Of a DNA stretch of 64,000 nt, positions 39,651 through 47,187 are shown piece after piece. A program made the position numbers and the translations under genes. The stretch is from NCBI GenBank assembly GCA_020444245.1, contig JAHLLI010000002.1:234677-298676 (forward strand). Reading direction: 5' to 3'. Source of the DNA: Actinomycetales bacterium. GTDB lineage: Bacteria > Actinomycetota > Actinomycetes > Actinomycetales > Cellulomonadaceae. The notes below the pieces were generated by a model. That model was not told the DNA's origin. It ran no database searches and saw only the letters and a program-made list of their open reading frames with translations. Within the stretch, counting starts at the first letter, position 1. Each line of letters starts with the position of its first letter.

Positions 39651-39680
39651 CTGATGGTGTCCGTCCGCGGGCACCGGAAT

Positions 39681-39757
39681 GGCGGGGTAGCTCAGGTGGT
39701 TAGAGCACACGGCTCATAATCGTGGTGTCGCGGGTTCGAGTCCCGCCCCCGCTACCA
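39681..39757 (+). tRNA. tRNA-Met (CAT), elongator type
   Basis: A 74-base body plus encoded CCA. Anticodon loop CTCATAA gives CAT. The G1-U72 pairing and ordinary A11-U24-type D stem do not look like the initiator tRNA, and the sequence resembles the elongator. Lysidine modification to Ile cannot be excluded from sequence. It lies 50 bases before rpmG, as in many actinobacteria. Confidence 0.9.
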
Positions 39758-39807
39758 CCAAGGACAAGATCGGTCGTGCCCGGCCGATGCGACAGCAGAG
39801 GTGAATC

Positions 39808-39978
39808 GTGGCCAGCAAGACCCAGGACGTCCGCCCGAAGATCACGCTCGCCTGCACGGAGTGCAAGGAGCGGAACTACATCACCAAGAAGAACCGGCGG
39901 AACGACCCCGACCGGCTCGAGCTGGCGAAGTTCTGCCCGCGCTGCGGCAAGCACACCGCGCACCGCGAGACGCGCTGA
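39808..39978 (+). CDS. rpmG: Ribosomal protein bL33
   Basis: A 56-residue ribosomal protein starting at GTG 39808 behind agaggtg. It begins [19 protein letters not shown] and has two CxxC pairs (CTEC and CPRC), the zinc-binding form of bL33. The motif [16 protein letters not shown] is diagnostic. The gene is short and easily missed; open frames in other phases over it are shadows. It lies just after tRNA-Met and heads the MaoC dehydratase pair. Confidence 0.96.
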   Translation: MASKTQDVRPKITLACTECKERNYITKKNRRNDPDRLELAKFCPRCGKHTAHRETR

Positions 39979-39988
39979 CCTGATCGGC

Positions 39989-40435
39989 ATGCCGATCGAC
40001 GCGGGGTACGCAGGGCGTGCCTACCCGCCGACCGACGCCTACCTGGTCGGCCGCGAGCACCTGAGGGACTTCGCGACCGCTGTGGGTGCGACGCACCCGG
40101 CCCACCACGACGTGGCCGCTGCCCGCGACCTCGGGTACGACGACGTCGTCGCACCGCCGACCTTCGCCGTCGTGATCGCCCAGGCCGCCGAGGCCCAGCT
40201 GATCGCCGACCCGGCCGCCGGGATCGACTTCTCCCGCGTGGTGCACGCCGAGGAGCGGTTCACCCACCACCGCCCGATCGTCGCGGGCGACGCGATCACG
40301 ACCGTGCTGCACGTGGACTCGATCACCGAGCGCGCCGGCCTGGCGATGGTCACCACCCGGTGCGAGCTGTCCGACGTCGCCGGCGAGCCGGTGAGCACCG
40401 TCGTCTCGACCCTCGCCGTGCGGGGGGAGGGCTGA
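39989..40435 (+). CDS. MaoC-type dehydratase, N-terminal half (HadA-like)
   Basis: A 148-residue hot-dog-fold protein matching the non-catalytic subunit of the (3R)-hydroxyacyl dehydratase heterodimer used in fatty acid or mycolate elongation in actinobacteria (HadA/HadC). It begins MPIDAGYAGRAYPPTDAYLVGREHL-like sequence and includes VAPPTFAVV. The ATG at 39989 has no strong ribosome site, but it is only 10 bases after rpmG and its end overlaps the next gene (TGATG). The order rpmG-hadA-hadB matches mycobacteria. Confidence 0.85.
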   Translation: MPIDAGYAGRAYPPTDAYLVGREHLRDFATAVGATHPAHHDVAAARDLGYDDVVAPPTFAVVIAQAAEAQLIADPAAGIDFSRVVHAEERFTHHRPIVAGDAITTVLHVDSITERAGLAMVTTRCELSDVAGEPVSTVVSTLAVRGEG

Positions 40436-40842
40436 TGGCCGACGTCGAGGTGGGCGAGGTCGTGGGCATCCGCGCGATCGAGGTGACCCGGGGCGACCTG
40501 GTGCACTACGCGGGCGCCAGCGGCGACCGCAACCCGATCCACTGGAACGAGCGCTTCGCGCGCGAGGTCGGCCTGCCCGGCGTCATCGCGCACGGCATGT
40601 TCACCATGGCGCTGGCCGTCAACGTGGTGGTCGACTGGCTGGGTGACCCCGGCCGCGTCCTCGAGTACGGCGTGCGCTTCACGCGTCCCGTGCAGGTGCC
40701 CGACCCCGGCGGCGCGACGGTGACGATCACCGCGACGGTCGGGGCGGTGGACCCGGACGCCGGCACCGCGCGGGTCGACCTGGTCGCGGAGGCGGCCGGC
40801 GTCAAGGTCCTGGGCCGCGCCCAGGCCGTCGTGAGGCTCTGA
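40435..40842 (+). CDS. MaoC-type dehydratase, catalytic subunit (HadB-like)
   Basis: A 135-residue hot-dog hydratase. The catalytic hydratase-2 motif is present as YAGASGDRNPIHW followed by AHGMFTMAL, with the Asp and His in place. It should pair with the upstream subunit to dehydrate (3R)-hydroxyacyl-ACP. The ATG shares a base with the preceding stop and has ggggggagg upstream. Nine bases separate it from the convergent LacI gene. Confidence 0.88.
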   Translation: MADVEVGEVVGIRAIEVTRGDLVHYAGASGDRNPIHWNERFAREVGLPGVIAHGMFTMALAVNVVVDWLGDPGRVLEYGVRFTRPVQVPDPGGATVTITATVGAVDPDAGTARVDLVAEAAGVKVLGRAQAVVRL

Positions 40843-40851
40843 CCCGTCCGA

Positions 40852-41907
40852 TCAGGCGCGGGGCGGCGCCGTCGTGGTGCCCAGCCGGAGCTCGACCGGC
40901 AGCTCGACGTCCTTCGGGGTCTCGCCGGCCAGGATGGCCATCACGGCGTCGGCGATCGCCGCACCCTTCGCGGCGAACGGCTGCGACACCGACGTGAGGA
41001 CGTCCGGCGCGAGCCAGGGCAGGTCCAGACCGTCGAACCCGGCGACCGACACGTCCTGGGGCACCCGCAGGCCCAGCTCGCGCGCCGCGATGAGGACCCC
41101 GGCGGCCAGCAGGTCGGAGTGGGTGAGCACGGCGGTCGGCGGCTCGGCCACGTCGAGCAGCAGCCGCCCCGCCTCGGCTCCGGCCTCGACCAGCGACGCC
41201 GACGCCTCGACGGTGACCACGGGGTCCAGGCCCGCGTCACGCAGCCCGTCGAGCCGGTGCTCGGCGGGCGGGCAGTCGATCTCTGCCAGCCGCCGGTCGT
41301 CCACCGGGGCGCAGCGCCGCGCGCCGCCCAGCGGCAGCGTCACCACGGCGACCCGCCGGTGCCCGAGCTCGACGAGGTGCTGTGCGAGCAGCTCGGTGCC
41401 GCGCCGGTCGGCCACCCCGACCACGGGGACGCCCAGGTCGTGGGGACCTTCGCCCAGCACGACGGGGATGCCTCGGCTGCGCAGCGCGTCGAAGATCGGC
41501 GACTCGCGCCGCGCGCCGAACAGCAGCACGGCGGCGTCCATCGGCGCGGTGGACACCAGCAGGTCGTCGGTGTAGCCCTCCTCGCCGGTCGCGGGCACCA
41601 GGAGCACGCCGAGCCCGCGGGGTCCGAGCGAGCCGGCCATGCCGTCGAGCACCTGCACCGAGACGGGGTCGCGGAACGAGCGGCGCAGCTGGTCGCCGAT
41701 CACCACGCCGACGATCCCGGACCTGCCGGAGCGGAGCGACCGTCCCAGGGCGCTGGGGCCGGCGTAGCCGAGCTCGGTCGCGGCGGCGAGGACGCGCTCC
41801 TTGGTGGCGGCGGAGATCGGTCCGGCGCCGGAGAAGGCGAGCGAGGCGGTCGAGACCGACACCCCCGCGGCCGCGGCGACGTCCGCGAGCGTGGTCCGAT
41901 CGGTCAT
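40852..41907 (-). CDS. LacI-family transcriptional regulator
   Basis: A 351-residue regulator. The N-terminal helix-turn-helix is TLADVAAAAGVSVSTASLAFSG (about residues 5-26), with the hinge region SALGRSLRSGRSGIVGVV; the remainder is the periplasmic-binding-protein-like effector domain. LacI proteins usually sense sugars. The divergent promoter region to the MFS pair holds a perfect 14-base palindrome, the likely operator. The start is ATG 41907. Confidence 0.93.
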   Translation of the reverse strand: MTDRTTLADVAAAAGVSVSTASLAFSGAGPISAATKERVLAAATELGYAGPSALGRSLRSGRSGIVGVVIGDQLRRSFRDPVSVQVLDGMAGSLGPRGLGVLLVPATGEEGYTDDLLVSTAPMDAAVLLFGARRESPIFDALRSRGIPVVLGEGPHDLGVPVVGVADRRGTELLAQHLVELGHRRVAVVTLPLGGARRCAPVDDRRLAEIDCPPAEHRLDGLRDAGLDPVVTVEASASLVEAGAEAGRLLLDVAEPPTAVLTHSDLLAAGVLIAARELGLRVPQDVSVAGFDGLDLPWLAPDVLTSVSQPFAAKGAAIADAVMAILAGETPKDVELPVELRLGTTTAPPRA

Positions 41908-41975
41908 GTCGCCTGCCCGGGTGCCGAATTCGTTTGACGGGCGGCCAGCCTACAGACCACACTTGACGCGGATCC

Positions 41976-41989
41976 TCGAATCGATTCGA
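41976..41989. promoter_or_regulatory. LacI-type operator, perfect palindrome
   Basis: TCGAATCGATTCGA is a perfect 14-base palindrome with the central CG usual for LacI-family operators. It lies eight bases downstream of TTGACG (41963-41968, candidate -35 for the MFS genes), so a bound repressor would cover the promoter. It sits 69 bases before the LacI start codon on one side and 48 before the MFS start on the other. Confidence 0.75.
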
Positions 41990-42037
41990 CCAGCGCCGCT
42001 CGACGAGGCCGAACCCCTGCGTCCCAGGAAGATCGCC

Positions 42038-43426
42038 GTGCTCCACCCTGCTCGTCCCCGGTCCGGTGCCCGTTCCCGCGTCCCGTCCGCACGCGGCCGC
42101 GCCGCGACCCCGCCCACCCGTACCCGCGCGACCTACCCGCCGGTGGCCGTCGACGTGGTCATCGCGCGCAGCCAGCTGCTCGGCCTGTACGCACTCCTGG
42201 GCCTGACTGTCGCGACCTGGCTCGCGCGGCTGCCCACGGTGCGCGCCGAGCTCGGGCTGTCCACCGGGGAGCTCGGCACGGTGCTGCTCGTCGGTGCGCT
42301 CGGCTCGCTGACGATGGTGCTCGCCGCCGGCTCGCTCGCGACGCGCTGGGGGAGCCGGCGCACGCTGGTGGTCGCGGCCTGGGTCTACGCCGTCGCCTCG
42401 GTGCTCCTCGGGCTCGGGCCGTGGATCGGCTCGGTGGAGGTTCTCACCCTCGGCGTGGTCGTGATGAGCATGTCGTTCGCGCTGGGCAACGTGCCGCTCA
42501 ACGTGCAGGCGGTGGTGATCGAGCGTCAGATGCGGCGCACCGTCGTGCCGCAGTTCCACGCCGCGTTCTCGGTGGGCGCCGTGGTCGGCTCCGGGCTCGG
42601 TGCGCTCGCCGCGTGGGGCCACCTGGCGCTGCCGGTCCAGTTCATCGCCGTCGGCGTGGGCAGCCTCGCCTGGCGGCTGCACGCGATCCCGGACGCCGTG
42701 CTGCCCGAGGCGCCGCGGGTGCGGGCGCCGAGGGTGCGTCGCGGCGGTGCGCTGCGTGAGTCCATGGCCGCCTGGCGAGAGCCGCGGACCCTGGTGCTCG
42801 GCGTCGTGGTGATGGCCGGAGCACTGTCCGAGGGCACGGCCAACACCTGGCTCGCGATCGGGGTCGTCGACGGGCTGCACGCCCGCGAGGCGGTCGGCGC
42901 GCTCGTCTTCGCCGCCTTCGTCGGCTCGATGACCGTCGCGCGGATCGGCGGCACCCGGCTGATCGACCGGCTCGGGCGCGCCGCTGTGCTGGCCGTGTCG
43001 CTGAGCCTCGCGGTCGCAGGGCTCGTCCTCTACGGGCTTGCTCCCGGGCTGGCGTCGGCGGTGCTCGGCGCGGTCGCGTGGGGCCTGGGCACCGGGCTGG
43101 TGATCCCGATCGGGATGGCGACGGTCACCGGGCACGGTCCCGGCGCTGCCGGCCGGGTGGCGGTGGTCTCGGCGTTCGCGACCACCGCGAACCTGGCCGC
43201 GCCGCCCGCGATCGGCGTGCTCGCCGAGGCCGTGGGCGTCAGGCATGCCGTGCTGTCGGTCGTCGCTGTCATGATCGTCGGCATGGTGCTCGGTCGTCGC
43301 GTCGCCGCCGAGCCGGTCGTTCCGGCCGTGGCGCCGTCCGCGACCCGGGAGCCGGCCGTCGGCGCCGAGCCGGCCACACCGCTCGCCGCCGCTCACGGTC
43401 AGTGCCCCGAGGCGGTCACGACATGA
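42038..43426 (+). CDS. MFS transporter 1 (YbjJ-like)
   Basis: A 462-residue protein with about 12 helices. Family-type motifs include FHAAFSVGAVVGSGLG and LATRWGSRRTL. The best start is GTG 42038, seven bases after aggaag, which gives a 40-residue Arg/Pro-rich leader before the first helix; GTG 42143 is the alternative if the leader is not translated. Substrate unknown; the LacI partner suggests a sugar or sugar-derived compound. Its end overlaps the next MFS gene (ATGA). Confidence 0.85.
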   Translation: MLHPARPRSGARSRVPSARGRAATPPTRTRATYPPVAVDVVIARSQLLGLYALLGLTVATWLARLPTVRAELGLSTGELGTVLLVGALGSLTMVLAAGSLATRWGSRRTLVVAAWVYAVASVLLGLGPWIGSVEVLTLGVVVMSMSFALGNVPLNVQAVVIERQMRRTVVPQFHAAFSVGAVVGSGLGALAAWGHLALPVQFIAVGVGSLAWRLHAIPDAVLPEAPRVRAPRVRRGGALRESMAAWREPRTLVLGVVVMAGALSEGTANTWLAIGVVDGLHAREAVGALVFAAFVGSMTVARIGGTRLIDRLGRAAVLAVSLSLAVAGLVLYGLAPGLASAVLGAVAWGLGTGLVIPIGMATVTGHGPGAAGRVAVVSAFATTANLAAPPAIGVLAEAVGVRHAVLSVVAVMIVGMVLGRRVAAEPVVPAVAPSATREPAVGAEPATPLAAAHGQCPEAVTT

Positions 43427-44631
43427 CCTCGGCGCAGTCCGTGGACGCGGCCCGCGGACGCCCCGAGGCCGCGGCCTGGGCGGTCTTCATCACGTTCGCG
43501 CTCAACGGGTTCGCGTTCGCGAGCCTCGCCTCGCGCGTGCCCGCGGTGCGCGACGCGCTGGGCCTGGCTCCCGAGCAGGTGGGGCTGCTGCTGCTCGGCG
43601 TCTCGACCGGCGCACTGGTCGCGATGCCGGTCTCCGGCCTCGTGGTCCAGCGGCTCGGCGCGACACGCACGATCCTGTTCTTCGCGGGGGTCAACGGGGC
43701 CGGGCTGCTGGTCGCCGCCGCGGCGGTCGGCGCCGGGCAGATCTGGGTCGTGGTCCCTGCGCTCGTCGCGGTCGGCATGGGCACCGGGGTGTGGGACGCC
43801 GCGATGAACCTCGAGGGCGCCGCCGTCGAGCAGCGCCTGGGCCGGGCGATCATGCCGCGGTTCCACGCCGGGTTCTCGTTCGGCACGATGGCGGGCGCCG
43901 CGATCGGCGCCGTCGCGGCCGCGCTGCACGCCCCGCTGCTGCTGCACCTGGGCATCGTGCTGCCGCTGGGCTACGTCGCCCTGATCGGGTGCTCGCGCTG
44001 GTTCCTGCCCGAGGGCACGCACGACGCGCACCCGGACGACGCCACCGAGCGCCCCCGCAGCGCGTGGCGCGAGCCCCGCACGATCCTGATCGGGCTCGTC
44101 GTGCTCGCCGCGGCGCTGACCGAGGGTTCGGCCAACGACTGGGTCAGCCTGGCGGTGGTCGACGGGTTCGACGTGGGCAACTCGGTGGGTGCGCTCGGGT
44201 TCGGCCTGTTCGTCACGGCCATGACCGCCATGCGGCTGCTGGGCACCGGGCTCCTGGACCGGTACGGCCGGGTCGCGGTGCTCCGGATCGTCGCCGGGCT
44301 GTCGCTGGTCGGTCTGCTGCTGTTCGGCCTCGCGCCGACGCTGTGGCTCGCGGCGATCGGCGTCGCGCTGTGGGGGATGGGCGCGGCACTGGGCTTCCCG
44401 GTCGGGATGAGCGCAGCGTCCGACGACCCGCGGCGCGCTCCGGCGCGGGTCGCTGTGGTCGCGACGATCGGCTACTCCGCCTTCCTGGCCGGCCCGCCCC
44501 TGCTGGGCCTGCTCGCCGGCGCGGTGGGCTACCGGCACGCCCTGCTCGCGGTGGCGGTGCCGGTGGTGGTCGGCCTGCTCGCGATCCCCGCGGCCAGGCC
44601 GCTGCCGACCGCGGCGGGCGGAGCGCGCTGA
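43423..44631 (+). CDS. MFS transporter 2 (YbjJ-like), paralogue of the preceding gene
   Basis: A 402-residue, 12-helix transporter clearly related to the preceding gene: both share the FHA-x-FS-x-G motif in mid-protein (here RFHAGFSFGTMAG), the WREPRT cytoplasmic turn and an EG-[TS]-AN helix start. It begins at ATG 43423 inside the stop of the first. Two linked paralogues under one operator suggest a recent duplication or two-part function. Confidence 0.87.
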   Translation: MTSAQSVDAARGRPEAAAWAVFITFALNGFAFASLASRVPAVRDALGLAPEQVGLLLLGVSTGALVAMPVSGLVVQRLGATRTILFFAGVNGAGLLVAAAAVGAGQIWVVVPALVAVGMGTGVWDAAMNLEGAAVEQRLGRAIMPRFHAGFSFGTMAGAAIGAVAAALHAPLLLHLGIVLPLGYVALIGCSRWFLPEGTHDAHPDDATERPRSAWREPRTILIGLVVLAAALTEGSANDWVSLAVVDGFDVGNSVGALGFGLFVTAMTAMRLLGTGLLDRYGRVAVLRIVAGLSLVGLLLFGLAPTLWLAAIGVALWGMGAALGFPVGMSAASDDPRRAPARVAVVATIGYSAFLAGPPLLGLLAGAVGYRHALLAVAVPVVVGLLAIPAARPLPTAAGGAR

Positions 44632-44639
44632 GGCCCGCG

Positions 44640-44645
44640 TAGGGT
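44640..44645 (+). promoter_or_regulatory. -10 element of murB (leaderless)
   Basis: TAGGGT fits TANNNT and ends exactly six bases before the GTG start of murB. No separate ribosome site is present, so transcription likely begins at the start codon. This lets murB be expressed apart from the LacI-controlled transporters. Confidence 0.55.
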
Positions 44646-44651
44646 GTCGGC

Positions 44652-45788
44652 GTGCCGCAGACCGCGCCCGACGCGCCCTCGACCGGGACCCCGGCGCTCG
44701 CCGAGCTGACCACCCTGCACCTGGGTGGGCCGGCCGGCCGGTACCTCGAGGTCGACTCGGCCGACGCCCTGGTCGAGGCGGTCCGCGCCGCCGACGACGC
44801 GGGGGAGCCCGTCCTGGTGCTCGGCGGCGGATCGAACCTCGTCGTGGCCGACGACGGCTTCCCGGGTCTCGTGGTGCGCGACGTGCGCAACGACATCGTC
44901 GTCGACGCGGTCGACAGCTGCGGCGGGGCCAGTGCCACCGTCCCGGCCGGCACGCCGTGGTCGGTGGTGGTCGAGCGGGCCGTGGCCGAGGGCTGGGTGG
45001 GGGTCGAGGCGCTCGCGGGCATCCCGGGGTCGACCGGCGCGACTCCGGTGCAGAACGTCGGCGCGTACGGCCAGGAGGTCGCCGGCGTGGTCTCGACCGT
45101 GCGCACCTGGGACCGCGCCGAGCGTCGGCGCCGGACCTTCGCGGGAGGCGAGCTCGGGTTCGGCTACCGGACCTCGGTGCTCAAGCGCTCGATGCGCGAG
45201 GACGGCTGGGGGCCCACGCCGCGGTACGTCGTGCTGGACGTCGGCTTCCAGCTCCGGCTCGGGACGCTGTCCGCGCCGATCGGGTACGGCGAGCTCGCGC
45301 GGCGCCTGGGCGTCGAGGTCGGCGAGCGTGCTCCGCTGGCGGACGTGCGCGCCGCGGTCCTGGAGCTGCGGGCCGGCAAGGGCATGGTGGTCGACCCCGG
45401 CGACCGCGACACCTGGAGCGCCGGGTCGTTCTTCACCAACCCCGTGGTCCGGGCGGACGTGGCCGACGCGCTGCCCGAGGGTGCCCCGCGCTACCCGGTG
45501 CGGGCCGCGCGCCCCGAGCGCACCACCGGCCCGAGCCTCGGCGAGGTCGATCCGGGCCTGGTCAAGACCAGCGCCGCCTGGTTGATCGAGCACGCCGGGT
45601 TCGGCAAGGGCTTCGGGCTGCCGGGCCCGGTCGGCATCTCGACCAAGCACACCCTCGCGCTCACCCACCGCGGTGGGGGCACGACCGCGGAGCTCGTCGC
45701 CCTGGCGCGTCAGGTGCGCGACGGCGTCCGGGACGCGTTCGGCGTCGAGCTCGAGCCCGAGCCGGTGCTGGTGGGCGTCGCGCTCTGA
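44652..45788 (+). CDS. murB: UDP-N-acetylenolpyruvoylglucosamine reductase
   Basis: A 378-residue FAD enzyme that reduces the enolpyruvyl group to form UDP-MurNAc in peptidoglycan synthesis. FAD site VLGGGSNLVVADDGF (about residue 57) and GIPGSTGATPVQNVGAYGQEV (about residue 122); FGYRTSVLK and SAGSFFTNPVV carry active-site residues; KTSAAWLIEHAGFGKGF near the C-terminus. The insert pattern fits the long type I-like MurB of actinobacteria. The last 79 bases overlap the convergent GntR gene. Confidence 0.95.
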   Translation: MPQTAPDAPSTGTPALAELTTLHLGGPAGRYLEVDSADALVEAVRAADDAGEPVLVLGGGSNLVVADDGFPGLVVRDVRNDIVVDAVDSCGGASATVPAGTPWSVVVERAVAEGWVGVEALAGIPGSTGATPVQNVGAYGQEVAGVVSTVRTWDRAERRRRTFAGGELGFGYRTSVLKRSMREDGWGPTPRYVVLDVGFQLRLGTLSAPIGYGELARRLGVEVGERAPLADVRAAVLELRAGKGMVVDPGDRDTWSAGSFFTNPVVRADVADALPEGAPRYPVRAARPERTTGPSLGEVDPGLVKTSAAWLIEHAGFGKGFGLPGPVGISTKHTLALTHRGGGTTAELVALARQVRDGVRDAFGVELEPEPVLVGVAL

Positions 45789-46159
45789 GCGGTCGGCCCG
45801 AGGAGCGCCCCGCGCACCAGGTCCAGCACGGCCGCGTCGGACAGCCCGGCGGCGCGCGCCGTCGCCACGAACCGCACGGCGGAGTCCCGCACCTCGCGGT
45901 CGGGCGCGGGGACGGGGCCGTCGGTGACCACCGTCCCGGTGCGGCGCCGGGTGGTCACGACCCCCGCCTGCTCGAGCTCGCGGTAGGCGCGCTGCACGGT
46001 GCCGGGCGCCACGCCGAGGTCGGTGGCCAGGTCCCGGATGGTCGGCATCCGGTCCCCGGTCCTCAGCCGCCCGGCGGCGACGTGAGCGAGCACCTGGAGG
46101 CGGATCTGCTCGTAGGGCGGCACGCCCGAGGCCAGGTCGACCTCGACGCTGACGCTCAT
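45710..46159 (-). CDS. GntR-family regulator, YtrA-like
   Basis: A 149-residue regulator with an N-terminal GntR winged helix: VPPYEQIRLQVLAHVAAGRL, then RMPTIRDLATDLGVAPGTVQRAYRELEQAG. The short effector part is typical of the YtrA subgroup, which usually controls its own operon with a membrane protein or ABC transporter. The ATG overlaps the stop of the upstream membrane protein (ATGA). The last 26 codons are low-complexity Ser/Thr and read antisense to the murB end; a longer tail than usual. Confidence 0.85.
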   Translation of the reverse strand: MSVSVEVDLASGVPPYEQIRLQVLAHVAAGRLRTGDRMPTIRDLATDLGVAPGTVQRAYRELEQAGVVTTRRRTGTVVTDGPVPAPDREVRDSAVRFVATARAAGLSDAAVLDLVRGALLGPTAQSATPTSTGSGSSSTPNASRTPSRT

Positions 46160-47112
46160 CGGTGCGTCGACTCCTCCGGTGCCGGGGTGTCGGATGCGCC
46201 GGTCGCGGGCGCCGTGGGGACGTCGGCGGACGCGGGCCAGGCGGCGGTCACCGCGATCGATGGGGCGGCAGCCGGGACGAGGGCGACCGCCACGCTCGCG
46301 AGCACGACCGCCACGGCGGTCACCCCGATCGCCAGCGCGAGCCCCACCAGCCCGACCGAGCTCGTCGCAGCGGACGCGAAGCTGAGCACCGCGGCCAGGG
46401 TCAGGGCCAGGGACAGCTGGACACCGCGCAGCACCCGGTGGGAGGCGAGCAGGCGCGACGCGGCGTCGTACCGCGGGTCCGCGTCCAGGACGGCAGGGCG
46501 CCGCACGATCATCCGGAGCACCGCCCACGTCGCCGCGGCGACGCACGTCGCGGCGAGGGCGACCGGGACGCCGTACTGCCAGCCGGGGTAGGGGCTCGCG
46601 GAGCTGTTGCCGAGCGTCAGACGGCGGCCGTCGTCGGCGGTGAGGCCGCAGACCAGCAGCGTGATCGCCAGGGCCGTGCCCCATCCGACGGTCACACCCA
46701 GGAGCCACGCGGGTGCCGTCAGCCCGCGTGGCACGAGGGCGGCGCGGCGCACCGGGCCGGTCGGCCGTGGCCAGGTACGTTCGCCGAGCGCGTGCACGCC
46801 CAGGAACGTCAGCGCAGGCACGGCGGCGTAGGTCGCGGTCACGACCGACGCGTACGCATCCCCACCCCCGGTGACGCGCAACGTCACCACGCCGAGCATC
46901 GCCAGCACCAGCCCCGGGAGCAGGACCGCGGCGACCCACGCGATCGCGTGGACGGTCCCTCCGTGGCGGCGCGCGACCTCGGCTGCCTCCGACGGCGTCG
47001 GCGGGACTCGCCGGTTCGTGAGCACGCCGGCCGCTGTGACGGCGACGAGCGCCAGCAGCACGAGACCGACCAGCGGGACGAAGAGCGCGAACGCGGCCAC
47101 CTGAGCTCCCAT
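46156..47112 (-). CDS. Polytopic membrane protein of unknown function
   Basis: A 318-residue protein with six or seven helices (about residues 4-27, 55-80, 88-105, 130-155, 172-195, 235-258 and 262-285) and a Pro/Ser/Thr-rich hydrophilic tail. I do not recognise the family. A YtrA-type GntR gene is translationally coupled downstream and an inverted repeat covers the start codon, so the pair is probably autoregulated. I start at ATG 47112; TTG 47115 is one codon upstream. Confidence 0.75.
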   Translation of the reverse strand: MGAQVAAFALFVPLVGLVLLALVAVTAAGVLTNRRVPPTPSEAAEVARRHGGTVHAIAWVAAVLLPGLVLAMLGVVTLRVTGGGDAYASVVTATYAAVPALTFLGVHALGERTWPRPTGPVRRAALVPRGLTAPAWLLGVTVGWGTALAITLLVCGLTADDGRRLTLGNSSASPYPGWQYGVPVALAATCVAAATWAVLRMIVRRPAVLDADPRYDAASRLLASHRVLRGVQLSLALTLAAVLSFASAATSSVGLVGLALAIGVTAVAVVLASVAVALVPAAAPSIAVTAAWPASADVPTAPATGASDTPAPEESTHR

Positions 47113-47131
47113 CAATCATCTAAGTGATTGA
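47112..47131. promoter_or_regulatory. Inverted repeat over the start of the GntR operon
   Basis: Perfect seven-base arms TCAATCA and TGATTGA around a six-base centre, overlapping the start codon of the membrane-protein gene. It is AT-rich in a GC-rich setting. The likely ligand is the GntR protein encoded at the end of the same operon. Confidence 0.65.
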
Positions 47132-47187
47132 TACATTGACAGGAGATGCCGTACCGGTCAAGCCGGTCTCGCCCCGCAGCTGAGCGG

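Noticed and set aside
39681..39757. Initiator tRNA-fMet
   Set aside because: The body matches the elongator type; features expected of the initiator (C1-A72 mismatch and GGG/CCC anticodon-stem pairs) are missing.
45800..47119. One long reverse-strand gene covering both the membrane protein and GntR
   Set aside because: The upstream part of that frame is antisense-like Arg-rich sequence; the membrane protein is in another frame with clear helices and an ATGA junction to GntR.
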